From: a virus
Virus record (IMG/VR): IMGVR_UViG_3300006802_000361
Coordinates: 1-29,773 of that record
Length of the DNA: 29,773 nt
Reading direction: 5' to 3' (one strand)
How positions within the stretch are numbered: position 1 is the stretch's first letter; every line of letters starts with the position of its first letter. A program made the translations under genes and the position numbers. The notes under the pieces are model-generated. The model saw nothing but the letters and a program-made list of their open reading frames with translations, had not been told where the DNA came from and made no database searches. This document shows positions 16,393 through 24,389 of this stretch, in pieces.

Positions 16393-17571
16393 ATGGCTAA
16401 CAATATTTTGACCAGCCTTCTCGGGCAAACTTCGTCATCTCCAACGTCGGCATTTTTGGGCGATATGTATGACCCAGAGGCCGCCCGCAAGCGTCGGATT
16501 GGCGATTTTCTCGCTGCCCTCGGCGCTGGGCTTATGACCAATAAGCAAATTGGCCCATCGCTTGGCCAGGCTTTCGAGGCATCTCGACAGGCCGGACAGG
16601 ATTATCGGCAAGAGGCAATGGACGCCTATCGGATGCGTCTTGCCCAACAGGAGCGGACCCGCGATGACCAGCGGTGGCAGTGGGAACAGGACAAGATAAG
16701 GGCCGAACAGGAACAGCAGGACAAGCTGCGCAATGTCGTTGCCGGCGCTTTTGCCAATTCCAGCGCCGGCGCTCCGGGCGCTCCGAACTATGCCGGCGCA
16801 TCGAGCGGATACAACCCGCAAACGGCTGCCGCGAAGCCGTACTATGACGCTGGCATGTATCCAGAGGCGTTTGATGTTCTGTATGGTTCCAAGGCCAATC
16901 AACAGGCCCCGAACGTCCAGAAGTTCTATGACGACAAGGGCCAGGAATATTACGCGCAATGGACCAACGGCAAATGGCAACAGGTCGGCGGGGCGAAGCC
17001 GCAGTCTGGCGGGATCACATATACCGACGCGCAGGGCAACACGTTCCAGATCGGCGGGACCGGCAAGCCATTGACGGAAGGCCAGTCGAAAGACACGGGC
17101 TTTGCCGTTCGCGCTGAGGGGGCCAATAAGATATTGACCCAATATCAGAACAACTTGACAGATTTCGGGAAATCAAATCTCGGAGAACTTCCTCTAGTTG
17201 GAAACTACATCAAAGGAGCAGGCGGGCCTGAATATCAAATGGCCGAACAGGCGGGGAATGAATTTCTGACCGCCTTTCTCCGCAAGGATTCTGGCGCGAC
17301 GATTACACCGGCAGAAGAGGCGTTGTACGGCAGAATATTTTTGCCGCGCCCTGGGGATACAAAGGAAGTGATCGCTCAAAAAGAAGTTGCTCGTATTCGA
17401 GCCCTCGCCGGTATCAATGCCGGGCTTCCTCCGCTTGCCATCCTTGAAAAGGAAAAGGCCCTCGCCTCTGTCCCGCAATCTCAAACCGCAGAACAGCCAA
17501 ACCAACCGGCACAACAAAACATCGGTGGGTCTGTGGAATTTAACTGGACGCCAGATGGGGGACTCCAATGA
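16393..17571 (+). CDS. probable DNA ejection / internal virion protein, middle member (392 aa)
   Basis: The protein has an N-terminal hydrophobic stretch (IGDFLAALGAGLMTNKQIG) and a charged coiled-coil region at about residues 70-112 (RTRDDQRWQWEQDKIRAEQE). An Ala/Gly/Tyr/Gln-rich middle follows. Residues 289-340 carry the motif FLTAFLRKDSGATITPAEE and FLPRPGDTKEVIAQKEVAR, recurrent in phage internal virion proteins. Position and length parallel P22 gp20 (471 aa), so a role in the channel that carries DNA across the envelope is inferred. AGGAG at 16379-16383 gives the ribosome site. The 3' end overlaps the next gene by 4 nt (ATGA). Confidence 0.74.
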   Translation: MANNILTSLLGQTSSSPTSAFLGDMYDPEAARKRRIGDFLAALGAGLMTNKQIGPSLGQAFEASRQAGQDYRQEAMDAYRMRLAQQERTRDDQRWQWEQDKIRAEQEQQDKLRNVVAGAFANSSAGAPGAPNYAGASSGYNPQTAAAKPYYDAGMYPEAFDVLYGSKANQQAPNVQKFYDDKGQEYYAQWTNGKWQQVGGAKPQSGGITYTDAQGNTFQIGGTGKPLTEGQSKDTGFAVRAEGANKILTQYQNNLTDFGKSNLGELPLVGNYIKGAGGPEYQMAEQAGNEFLTAFLRKDSGATITPAEEALYGRIFLPRPGDTKEVIAQKEVARIRALAGINAGLPPLAILEKEKALASVPQSQTAEQPNQPAQQNIGGSVEFNWTPDGGLQ

Positions 17572-19163
17572 CGGTAAAGGTCAACGGGCCAGACGGTTTG
17601 GTTGTGAATTTCCCGGACGGAACCGACCGGGAGACGATCAACCGCGTTATGTCGGAAGCCTATGCCAAAATGAAACAGGGCAACGCAAAAGGCATTCCGC
17701 TTTCAGAAGTGCCGCGAATGGCATTGCAAAATGCGCCGGCCAGCGCGAGGCAGTTTGTCGGCGGAATGGTCGATATGGTCGTTCACCCCGTAGAAACGAT
17801 CCAAGGGGCGCAGCGCACCGTGGGCGATCTTGCCGACAGGTGGTTAAACTTGCCGGCGGCCAACGCCTGGCTTGCCGATCGCGGCCTTGCGACAAAGCGT
17901 GACCCCGCCGAAGTTCAGGCGTCCGCCGAACGCGGCGAGGCGGTCACTGGGCTTTTAAAAGACCGCTGGGGCGGCTGGGAGAATATCAAGCGCACCCTTG
18001 CAACCGACCCCGTCGGCGCCGCTGCGGACGCCTCAATGATCCTGACAGGAGGTGGCGGAGCTCTTGCTCGCGCTCCCGGCATATTGGGAAGGACTGGCCG
18101 TGCCGTGGCCGCAACTGGACGCGCCCTTGATCCTGTTGTGGCCACCGGGAAAGTGGCAAAGGGTGCGCTTGCAACAGCGTCACTTCCTGTTGGGCTTCTG
18201 ACTGGAACCGGCCCGCAGACACTCATCGAGGCGTACAAGGCGGGAAGTACCGGAGGAGAACGCGGTCGCATTTTCCGGGGCAACATGCGCGGGAAAATCC
18301 CGCAAACCGATGTTGTCGATGAGGCGCGAGGGGCTATTCAGAACATAAGCGACGCGAGAAACGCAAGATACGTACAGAAAATGACCGACGTAAAGGCATC
18401 GCAAAAGATCGTCGATGTTTCCCCCATCATTACCGAGTTCAACAATCAGGTCGCGTCTCTAAAGCAAGGCGGTTTCGTTGTGAGCCCGGATGGCATCAAG
18501 GCCCTCGACAAGGTTGCCGGGGTTATCATTGAACGCCTCAAGACGCCGGATGGGCGTTCTCCTGCGGCGATGGATGCCTTGAAAAGGCGAATTGACGACA
18601 TGATGCCGCCAATCACCGAAGCAAACAAAAATGTCGTTCGTGTTTTGACGGCCATGCGGAACAAAGTCAAATCCGAAATCATCCGGCAGGTTCCTGAATA
18701 CAAGGAAATTATGGCCAACTATGAAGCCAGCAAGGCGGCGCAGACAGAAATCGAACGCAGCCTTTCGCTCGGCAAGAAAAACACAAAAGACACCGCACTT
18801 AGAAATTTGCAGTCCATTACACGAAACAATGCAAACACGAATTATGGTTCCCGTCTTTCATCCGCCGAGATACTTGCGCGTGAGGGTGCCAGAGAATTAT
18901 TTCCGGCCCTTGCCGGGCAAAGTCTATCCAGCATCTATCCACGCGACCTAGCAAAAACCGTTGTAACTGCCGCCACAGTCGGCGGGGCTCCGGCCGCGCT
19001 TCTTAATCCGGCGGCTGCGGCGACGGCCATCCCGGCTATTTTGCTTTCATCACCCAGGTTTTCCGGCGAACTGGCGCACAAGTTGGGGCAGGGGGCAAGA
19101 TGGGGCCGCCCCGTCGGCAAGGGCTTGCTTGGCTCTTATCTACTCAATCGCGGACAAGAATAG
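17568..19163 (+). CDS. probable DNA ejection protein, large member (531 aa)
   Basis: Residues 4-27 carry a small N-terminal domain, VNGPDGLVVNFPDGTDRETI, that is repeatedly found at the start of phage internal virion proteins and virion transglycosylases. No SLT catalytic motif was seen. It has hydrophobic Gly/Ala segments (ASMILTGGGGALARAPGIL; near the C-terminus TAATVGGAPAALLNPAAAA) and long charged helices between, suited to membrane-associated assembly. Size and order fit P22 gp16 (609 aa), completing a trio with the two preceding genes. It is translationally coupled to the upstream gene by ATGA. The role is inferred from composition, domain and order. Confidence 0.74.
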   Translation: MTVKVNGPDGLVVNFPDGTDRETINRVMSEAYAKMKQGNAKGIPLSEVPRMALQNAPASARQFVGGMVDMVVHPVETIQGAQRTVGDLADRWLNLPAANAWLADRGLATKRDPAEVQASAERGEAVTGLLKDRWGGWENIKRTLATDPVGAAADASMILTGGGGALARAPGILGRTGRAVAATGRALDPVVATGKVAKGALATASLPVGLLTGTGPQTLIEAYKAGSTGGERGRIFRGNMRGKIPQTDVVDEARGAIQNISDARNARYVQKMTDVKASQKIVDVSPIITEFNNQVASLKQGGFVVSPDGIKALDKVAGVIIERLKTPDGRSPAAMDALKRRIDDMMPPITEANKNVVRVLTAMRNKVKSEIIRQVPEYKEIMANYEASKAAQTEIERSLSLGKKNTKDTALRNLQSITRNNANTNYGSRLSSAEILAREGARELFPALAGQSLSSIYPRDLAKTVVTAATVGGAPAALLNPAAAATAIPAILLSSPRFSGELAHKLGQGARWGRPVGKGLLGSYLLNRGQE

Positions 19164-19172
19164 GAAACGGCC

Positions 19173-20303
19173 ATGCCCGAGATCGGCAACACAAGCGTCT
19201 TTTCGCAGACCGACGCAAACAACAACAGCGGCACCGCGCCTTCGTGGTCCGGTTCCGCCGCGCCGTCAACACTCGACGACGCTGGCCGCGCCATCCAGGG
19301 CGCAATCACGCGCGAATGGAACTGGCGCAACTTCACCCTCACGGCGGCGGGGACGGCAGACGTCAAGACGCTGACCTATTCCGTCGCGCCAGCAGCTTAC
19401 TACAACGGCCAGCGGTTCGCCTTCATCGCCAATACCACGAATACCGGGTCGGCCACGCTCAACGTCAACTCGGTGGGCGCCAAGACGATCAAATCCATGA
19501 TGACCGGTTCGCTTGTCAATCTGGCGGCGTCCGACATGGTTTCCGGCATGTATGTCGAAGTCGCCTATAACACAGCAAACGACTGTTTTGTCTGGATCAA
19601 CCAAAAACCTGTAACGGTTCCGTTCACGGCGGCTTCCGCATCCGGCGCGGCATCGCTTGCTTTTGCCGAGGACACAGACAACGGAACGAATGTTGCCACG
19701 CTCCAGGGGGCGGCGAGCCTTTCCGGCGACATTACCCTGACCCTGCCCTCCGCTGCTGGCACCATCGCCAACACTTCGGATTTCATCGGGCAGCAGACAA
19801 TATGGGTTCCCGCCGCCGCAATGACGGCCAGGACCACAAACGGCGCCGCTTCCGGGTCCGTCGAGACGACGACAAACAAGGTCATGTTGTCAACGCTCGA
19901 CTTCGACGCAACGACTGCGGAATACGCCCAGTTTGCAATTCAGATACCCAAGGGATGGGATGAATCGACAATCATCTGCCAATTCGTTTGGTCGCATCCA
20001 TCCACCACCACCAACTTTGGAGTTGCCTTTGAGCTTGCCGCCGTTGCCTTTGCCGACGATGACGCTGCCGACACGGCATTCGGAACCGCCGTCACCGTAA
20101 CCGATACGGGCGGAACGACGGATGATATTTACATTTCAGCAGAAAGTTCGGCTATGACCGTGGCCGGTTCTCCGGGGGCGGAAGAATATGTTGTGTTTCA
20201 GGTAAACCGCGCCCCGGCCAATGGCAGCGACACAATGGCCGTTGACGCCCGCTTGCACGGCGTGAAGGTTCATTATACCATCAATGCCGCTAAGGACGAC
20301 TAA
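19173..20303 (+). CDS. tail fibre-like protein (376 aa)
   Basis: The N-terminal region resembles the virion-attachment part of podovirus fibres: DDAGRAIQGAITREWNWRN, then TFTLTAAGT-like sequence and YYNGQRFAFIANTTNTGSA with LNVNSVGAKTIKS. A middle repeat-like region with LPSAAGTIANTSD is typical of fibre stalks. Residues 208-376 form a beta-rich C-domain starting IWVPAAAMTARTTNGAASG, of a kind found at the ends of phage fibres. It probably binds the host surface. No polysaccharide-degrading active site or intramolecular chaperone was recognised. AGGAAA lies before the start, and the fibre-region partner follows 2 nt downstream. Confidence 0.8.
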   Translation: MPEIGNTSVFSQTDANNNSGTAPSWSGSAAPSTLDDAGRAIQGAITREWNWRNFTLTAAGTADVKTLTYSVAPAAYYNGQRFAFIANTTNTGSATLNVNSVGAKTIKSMMTGSLVNLAASDMVSGMYVEVAYNTANDCFVWINQKPVTVPFTAASASGAASLAFAEDTDNGTNVATLQGAASLSGDITLTLPSAAGTIANTSDFIGQQTIWVPAAAMTARTTNGAASGSVETTTNKVMLSTLDFDATTAEYAQFAIQIPKGWDESTIICQFVWSHPSTTTNFGVAFELAAVAFADDDAADTAFGTAVTVTDTGGTTDDIYISAESSAMTVAGSPGAEEYVVFQVNRAPANGSDTMAVDARLHGVKVHYTINAAKDD

Positions 20304-20305
20304 CG

Positions 20306-20998
20306 ATGCTCAGGGCAACGCAATTGATTGGGTTTGTGGCGAAAAAAAGAACTCCACCAACAATAAACTACGTTACAAAATCCTTCGATACATCCAACGC
20401 CACAAGTTACTCCTATTCGTCCCTGTCTATCGGCGCTGAGAGTTCTGACAGATTAGTCATTGCAGTTATGACCAATCACAACGGCTCAAGCACGGCAGTC
20501 AGGACTTTGAGTTCCTGCACGATTGGCGGAGTTTCAGCAACGGTTGCAGGAACGGATGGGCATGGCGCCGCTGGCGGCGCTTCTGTCGGTTGGGGGGTGG
20601 CGTATCTATTGGTGGCGTCAGGAACCACCGCGACAATCGACTTTACTTTAAGTGGGGGAGTGTCAAACTGTTTGTGTTCTGTATATACCGTCACAGGCTG
20701 GTCCTCTCAAGCTCCGACAGTTTATTCAGACACGGCCAGAGTGATTGAAATTGCTCTTGGCAGCCATCCTAACGGCGCGGCACTTGGCGCCGCTGTCCAC
20801 AATACCTCCGACCAGACTTACACAACGAGTTCCACTGGTTCTGTTCAACCTACCATTGTCGCAACAGATGCGCATGGTTCAGAAGCCGGGTACTCCGCAT
20901 TGATTAGCCTGACAAATGCGTCTGGCTCTCCAACCGTTTCGATTACCTCCTCCTCGTCGACCACCAACGAAGCCGGGTTTGTGGCAGTTTGGGAGTAA
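20306..20998 (+). CDS. fibre-region beta-sandwich-like virion protein (230 aa)
   Basis: An all-beta, Ser/Thr/Gly-rich protein. After a short basic start (RATQLIGFVAKKRTPP) comes one domain. Its strands YSYSSLSIGAESSDRLVIAV, TIDFTLSGGVSNCLCSVY with TVTGWSS, and closing NEAGFVAVWE match in order the N-terminal domain of the 479-aa protein at 4717-6156. Its place after the fibre gene suggests a second receptor-binding or fibre-tip component, or a decoration. No enzymatic motif was seen. Base composition is somewhat less G+C-rich than the head genes, which could mean recent exchange. Function is inferred. Confidence 0.7.
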   Translation: MLRATQLIGFVAKKRTPPTINYVTKSFDTSNATSYSYSSLSIGAESSDRLVIAVMTNHNGSSTAVRTLSSCTIGGVSATVAGTDGHGAAGGASVGWGVAYLLVASGTTATIDFTLSGGVSNCLCSVYTVTGWSSQAPTVYSDTARVIEIALGSHPNGAALGAAVHNTSDQTYTTSSTGSVQPTIVATDAHGSEAGYSALISLTNASGSPTVSITSSSSTTNEAGFVAVWE

Positions 20999-21291
20999 TG
21001 ACAATGTGGACCTGGAAATCCCGTTCACACCTCGTCGACGCTCATTTCCACATCCCACTGTTTGCGGCCTATGGCGCGGCGGCATGGCTGTCGATTGTAT
21101 TGCTCCCGCCGCTGATTGCCTCCGCCTGCATCGCGTTTCTCGTGGGCTACATCCGCGAGGTCACGCAGGTTCAACAGAAGCACTATGACAACGTGATATT
21201 CTACGGCTGGTTCGCGGCGTTCAATTTCGAGTGCCTATATCCGGGTGCAATCCTGATTATCGCGGCAATCGCCAGCGAAATCGCTGGTTAG
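20998..21291 (+). CDS. small membrane protein, holin-like (97 aa)
   Basis: Start at 20998 (TAATG overlap) or 21004, the latter better spaced from GGGAG at 20991-20995. It has two to three hydrophobic helices: IPLFAAYGAAAWLSIVLLPP with LIASACIAFLVGYI, and a C-terminal VIFYGWFAAFNF with AILIIAAIAS. A charged loop with REVTQVQQKHYD lies between. It opens the lysis region and may be a holin or antiholin. No named holin family was recognised. Several other small membrane proteins follow, so which one forms the lethal hole cannot be told from sequence. Confidence 0.68.
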   Translation: MTMWTWKSRSHLVDAHFHIPLFAAYGAAAWLSIVLLPPLIASACIAFLVGYIREVTQVQQKHYDNVIFYGWFAAFNFECLYPGAILIIAAIASEIAG

Positions 21292-21321
21292 GGCTTAACA
21301 ACAACTCCACAAGGTTTTCAG

Positions 21322-21543
21322 ATGACAAGCGATGGCGAGCGAATTGCGGTTCTTGAGGCGAATCAAAGGCACATGCACGATAAAATAGACGCCATGGCCG
21401 AACAACTGCAGGAGGTTCATGACCTTTTGTTGAAGGCCAAAGGAGCCAAATGGGCAATCATCGGACTTGCCACTTTGGGCGGTTTCGTGTCGGCGAAGAT
21501 CGGGGCCGCCGCAGCATTATTTGGAATGTCGTTCGGAAAATGA
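21322..21543 (+). CDS. XhlA-like lysis membrane protein (73 aa)
   Basis: An amphipathic, heptad-like N-terminal helix (ERIAVLEANQRHMHDKIDAM, with LQEVHDLLLK) is followed by one hydrophobic segment at 43-68 (KWAIIGLATLGGFVSAKIGA). This layout of an N-terminal coiled coil and one C-terminal membrane helix is that of the XhlA / haemolysin-like family, which works with holin and endolysin in cell lysis. The N-terminus is probably cytoplasmic. The assignment is by architecture and local sequence style. It has only a weak ribosome site (AAGG) 30 nt after the preceding gene. Confidence 0.72.
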   Translation: MTSDGERIAVLEANQRHMHDKIDAMAEQLQEVHDLLLKAKGAKWAIIGLATLGGFVSAKIGAAAALFGMSFGK

Positions 21544-21557
21544 TATAGGAGGCCACC

Positions 21558-21962
21558 ATGCGCCGTTTTCTCGCCGCCGTGCTTTTTTTCGCATTTGCCG
21601 GAACGGCCATCGCCGCCGACAAGACCTGCCTTCTCGGCGACCGGCAGGAGTTCTTCGATTCCGTCAAGACGCTCAACCCGAAAATCTACCGCGCCACGCC
21701 AAAGGCGCTGGCCACGATCCTCGACAAGATCAACGCTCCCCGCCTCGCTGCCAAGTCCTACGCGTTGGAAGCCGACGAATTGTATCTAGGCGTTTTCACA
21801 ACGAAACAGGGAACCGTCATGGCCGGCATTGTCATGTTCAAGGATGGGTGCATCGTGCCGGGGACCGTCACGAGTATGAACATCGAACAGTGGGCCGCCT
21901 TCATGGAAATGATCGGCCTGAAGCGCGAGGATTTCTATGACCTCAAGGAGGCGACCTCGTGA
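21558..21962 (+). CDS. secreted protein in the lysis region (134 aa)
   Basis: Clear signal peptide: basic start MRRF, hydrophobic core LAAVLFFAFAG, and a signal peptidase I site after AIA (about residue 19). There is no lipobox Cys, so it is not an outer-membrane spanin lipoprotein. The mature part, of about 115 residues, has two Cys (CLLGD near its start, DGCIVPG later) that could form a periplasmic disulfide. No family was recognised. TAGGAGG gives a strong ribosome site. It overlaps the endolysin start by 4 nt, so it is made with it. It may modulate lysis or block superinfection, which is inference. Confidence 0.7.
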   Translation: MRRFLAAVLFFAFAGTAIAADKTCLLGDRQEFFDSVKTLNPKIYRATPKALATILDKINAPRLAAKSYALEADELYLGVFTTKQGTVMAGIVMFKDGCIVPGTVTSMNIEQWAAFMEMIGLKREDFYDLKEATS

Positions 21963-22411
21963 AAACCTCGATTGCCGGAATTGAGGCCATCGCCAAGCAC
22001 GAAGGCTTGAGGCTCCGGGCCTATCCAGACCCGGCAACGGGCGGCGAGCCGTGGACGATTGGCTACGGCCATACCAGCGCCGCTGGGCTTCCAAAGGTCT
22101 TGCGGGGCATGGTCATCACCAAGGAACGGGCGCGGGAAATCCTCGCCAATGATCTGGTGAAATTTGAGAACGCCGTCGAGAAGGCGCTGACGGTCAATCC
22201 GACGCAGAACCAGTTCGACGCCATGGTGAGCCTCTGTTTCAACATTGGGCCGGCGAATTTCGGCAAGTCCAGCGTTCTGAAATTCCACAATGGCCGCCAG
22301 TTTGAGAAGGCCGCCGGGGCATTTGCGCTCTGGAACAAGGCCGCCGGCAAGGTCATGGCCGGGCTGACCGCCCGCCGCGCCGCCGAGCGGGCGCTCTACC
22401 TCAAGAAATGA
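21959..22411 (+). CDS. endolysin, GH24 lysozyme (150 aa)
   Basis: Muramidase that cuts the glycan strands of peptidoglycan at lysis. The catalytic triad is visible in family order: E15 (KHEGLRLRAY), D24 (YPDPATGG) and T33 in PWTIGYGHT. The later conserved segment is NQFDAMVSLCFNIGPANFG, followed by GLTARRAAERALYL near the end. Length is normal for a single-domain T4/P22-type enzyme. There is no signal peptide or N-terminal membrane anchor, so it should need a holin to reach the wall. The start is GTG at 21959 with a perfect AAGGAGG at 21945-21951 and a 4-nt overlap with the upstream secreted protein. Confidence 0.95.
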   Translation: MKTSIAGIEAIAKHEGLRLRAYPDPATGGEPWTIGYGHTSAAGLPKVLRGMVITKERAREILANDLVKFENAVEKALTVNPTQNQFDAMVSLCFNIGPANFGKSSVLKFHNGRQFEKAAGAFALWNKAAGKVMAGLTARRAAERALYLKK

Positions 22412-22452
22412 CTGCCGCGCCGGGCGGCTCCCGGCAACCAAAGGAGACTACC

Positions 22453-22620
22453 ATGACCAAAGAAGCAGTAGGCGGCATCGTCCGCGCCATTCTCGCCGCC
22501 GGGGCCGGCTATCTCGCTGGCAAAGGTTTTATTGACGCCGGAATGGTTGATCAGCTCGTCGGTGCCGGCGTTCTGATCGTCACGGCCATCTGGTCCGTGC
22601 TGTCAAAGAAGGCCGCCTGA
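22453..22620 (+). CDS. Pam3-gp28-like putative holin (55 aa)
   Basis: The start at 22453 is chosen because AAGGAG at 22441-22446 is correctly spaced; an upstream in-frame start at 22408 has none. It contains two hydrophobic helices, GGIVRAILAAGAGYLAGKGF and QLVGAGVLIVTAIWSVLS, separated by a short turn (IDAGMVD), and a Lys-rich end (SKKAA). Size and pattern fit the small two-helix holins of the Pam3 gp28 type. It lies just after the endolysin gene and its stop overlaps the next start (TGATG). Together this makes it the best holin candidate in the window. Confidence 0.8.
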   Translation: MTKEAVGGIVRAILAAGAGYLAGKGFIDAGMVDQLVGAGVLIVTAIWSVLSKKAA

Positions 22621-22889
22621 TGAGCTGGCTGTGGCCCTCTATTCTGGGCGTCATCCTGACCGCCCTGGGCGGCGGGGCTTTCCTCGCCATCCAGCGGCCC
22701 GGATTTCTGGCCGGGCTTGTCGGCATTGCGGCAAAAAAGGCTTGGGCCATGGCCTGGCCCTACCTGCTTTATGCCTTCACGGCTTCCCCGGAGACGATTG
22801 AGCGGTCCAAGAAGGAGGCCCGCGAGGGCTTGAAGCCGGGCGAGGGACGCACAGGGAAGCCCTCCAGGGGCGGCGGCAAGAATGGCTGA
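22620..22889 (+). CDS. small membrane protein in lysis region (89 aa)
   Basis: Has an N-terminal hydrophobic helix (WLWPSILGVILTALGGGAFL), a second weaker one (AWAMAWPYLLYAFTA) and a soluble basic tail rich in Lys, Gly and Arg (KKEAREGLKPGEGRTGKP). No lipobox is present. It might stand in the place of an inner-membrane spanin, but it lacks the long periplasmic coiled coil expected of one. It is coupled to the upstream holin-like gene by TGATG and overlaps the next gene by 8 nt. No family was recognised. Confidence 0.65.
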   Translation: MSWLWPSILGVILTALGGGAFLAIQRPGFLAGLVGIAAKKAWAMAWPYLLYAFTASPETIERSKKEAREGLKPGEGRTGKPSRGGGKNG

Positions 22890-23178
22890 CAAACCCCTAG
22901 ACTGGTTCGACATCGGCCTCCACGCCCTTCCTAGCGCGTTCTGGGCTGGCATGTGCGGCTGGATGGCCGCTCTCGGGGCGGCGAGCAGCATTCCGGCTGG
23001 CACCCTGTTGATGATAATTGCCGTTATCGCCTGGGCCGGGGGGTTAATGTTCTGGATCGCCCGCGAACTCGACCAGCACGGCGGGAAATTCGGCGGGATA
23101 CAATCACAGCTAGAATGGCTGATCCCGTTTCTTGTACAACTCGCCGCCGGCCCGGCTGTGTTCCTGATCATGGCATGA
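22882..23178 (+). CDS. small membrane protein in lysis region (98 aa)
   Basis: Has three hydrophobic stretches: LPSAFWAGMCGWMAALGAAS, AGTLLMIIAVIAWAGGLMFW and LIPFLVQLAAGPAVFLIMA. The connecting segment is charged (ARELDQHGGKFGGIQSQ). The pattern of an amphipathic start followed by membrane helices suits an additional holin, antiholin or membrane anchor. No named family was recognised. It overlaps the preceding gene by 8 nt. The metallopeptidase-like gene begins 3 nt after its stop, so the lysis genes and the enzyme cassette form one transcript. Confidence 0.65.
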   Translation: MADKPLDWFDIGLHALPSAFWAGMCGWMAALGAASSIPAGTLLMIIAVIAWAGGLMFWIARELDQHGGKFGGIQSQLEWLIPFLVQLAAGPAVFLIMA

Positions 23179-23181
23179 CCC

Positions 23182-23430
23182 ATGGCTCCGCGCATTCGGA
23201 TCAAGTGGATCAAATCGGACAAGGCGTGGGGCTACGCCGACACGGCCAAGCGAACAATCGAGCTTGACCGTCGCCTAGACGACAAGACGATGCTAGAAAT
23301 AGCGGTTCACGAGACGGCGCACATTTGCCTCCCCGTTCTGGACGACGCCGCCGTCGAGACGCTAGGCAAGCAGGCCGCCGATGTTCTCTGGCGGCTGGGC
23401 TTCCGACGCGCACATGATGGCGATGAATGA
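23182..23430 (+). CDS. mini zinc-metallopeptidase-like protein (82 aa)
   Basis: The core is EIAVHETAHICLPVLDD: HETAH at residues 43-47 is a complete HExxH zinc motif with Glu as general base. The helix after it (DDAAVETLGKQAADVLWRLG) holds candidate third ligands, for example E59 or D54. The N-terminus is a short beta-like sheet (RIRIKWIKSDKAWGYAD). At 82 aa it is close to the minimum for a metallopeptidase domain. Similar small HExxH proteins occur in other phages, with no established function I can name. Its stop overlaps the phosphoesterase start (ATGATG at 23427-23432). Activity is unproven. Confidence 0.72.
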   Translation: MAPRIRIKWIKSDKAWGYADTAKRTIELDRRLDDKTMLEIAVHETAHICLPVLDDAAVETLGKQAADVLWRLGFRRAHDGDE

Positions 23431-24389
23431 TGCCAAGAACTGGCCTTTCCGAAGATGAGTTTGTTGCAACCTGGATGAAGTTCGGCGGTCATGTGGTCAA
23501 CATTTCCAAGGCCCTTGGCGTCAACGAAAGGTCGGTCCACCAGCGACGAAAATCAATTGAGGACCGCCGGGCGATTGTTCTCCCCAGCAACCCGACGGCC
23601 CAATATTCGACCCGGCCCAAGGAGTACGTCGAGAAAATCGGCCACCGGATCACGCTCACGGCGAAAGATGCGGTGGCCGTTGTTTTTTCCGACGCCCATT
23701 ATTGGCCAAGCGACAAGCCAACCGCCCATGCCGCGCTTGTCCGGTTCATCAAGAAACACAAGCCGCAATTCGTAATTTGCGCCGGGGATGCTTTCGACGG
23801 TGCGAGTATTTCCCGGCACCCGGCAACCGAATGGGCCAACCTTCCCCGCGTCGATGAAGAACTTTCGTATTGTCAGCAGATGATGGCCGAGATCGAGGAG
23901 GCATCCCCGAAGGGCGCCAAACTATGCTGGACGATGGGCAATCATGATAGCAGGTTTTCCGCCCGTCTCGCCCAGATGGCCCCTGAATATGTCCGGGTCC
24001 ATGGCGTCGATCTTCCTGACCACTTCCCGGCGTGGAACCATTCATGGTCGGTGTTCATTAACGGCGTCGTGATAAAACATCGTTTCAAGGGGGGCGTTCA
24101 CGCAGCGTGGAATAACACGCTTTATACCGGGCGAACAATTGTTACCGGCCATCTGCATAGACTGGCAATTTCGCCATTCACGGACAGCAACGGCCGTCGC
24201 TATGGCATCGACTGCGGCACCCTGTCAGACTTCGGCCCCGATCAAAAAAAATTCGGTTATGCCGAAGATAACCCATTCAATTGGGCGTCCGGGTTCGCCG
24301 TTCTCACATGGCGCAATGGAGAGCTGCTCCCGCCGGAACTGGCAATCGTTCAAAACGCGGTGACTTGGTTCAGAGGCAAGCCACTATGA
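23427..24389 (+). CDS. HTH - calcineurin-like metallophosphoesterase (320 aa)
   Basis: Residues 8-43 look like a helix-turn-helix (DEFVATWMKFGGHVVNISKA with LGVNERSVHQRRKS). The remainder is a calcineurin-type phosphoesterase with all metal motifs in order: SDAH (D89, H91), GDAFD (D121, D124), GNHD (171-174), a His at 218 (IKHRF) and GHLH (241-244). The two-metal site should therefore be intact. Substrate is unknown; such enzymes can act on nucleic acid ends, cyclic nucleotides or phosphoproteins. The HTH suggests DNA or RNA targeting. It is coupled at both ends by 4-nt overlaps to the HExxH protein and the deoxyribosyltransferase-like protein. Confidence 0.88.
   Translation: MMPRTGLSEDEFVATWMKFGGHVVNISKALGVNERSVHQRRKSIEDRRAIVLPSNPTAQYSTRPKEYVEKIGHRITLTAKDAVAVVFSDAHYWPSDKPTAHAALVRFIKKHKPQFVICAGDAFDGASISRHPATEWANLPRVDEELSYCQQMMAEIEEASPKGAKLCWTMGNHDSRFSARLAQMAPEYVRVHGVDLPDHFPAWNHSWSVFINGVVIKHRFKGGVHAAWNNTLYTGRTIVTGHLHRLAISPFTDSNGRRYGIDCGTLSDFGPDQKKFGYAEDNPFNWASGFAVLTWRNGELLPPELAIVQNAVTWFRGKPL

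Noticed and set aside
15622-16428. 268-codon minus-strand frame across the first ejection-like gene
   Set aside because: It has no recognisable family, start signal or place in a minus-strand operon. It is opposite a supported gene.
20989-20997. TTG start at 20989 for the first lysis-region membrane protein
   Set aside because: ATG codons at 20998 and 21004 fit the TAATG junction and the GGGAG ribosome site better.
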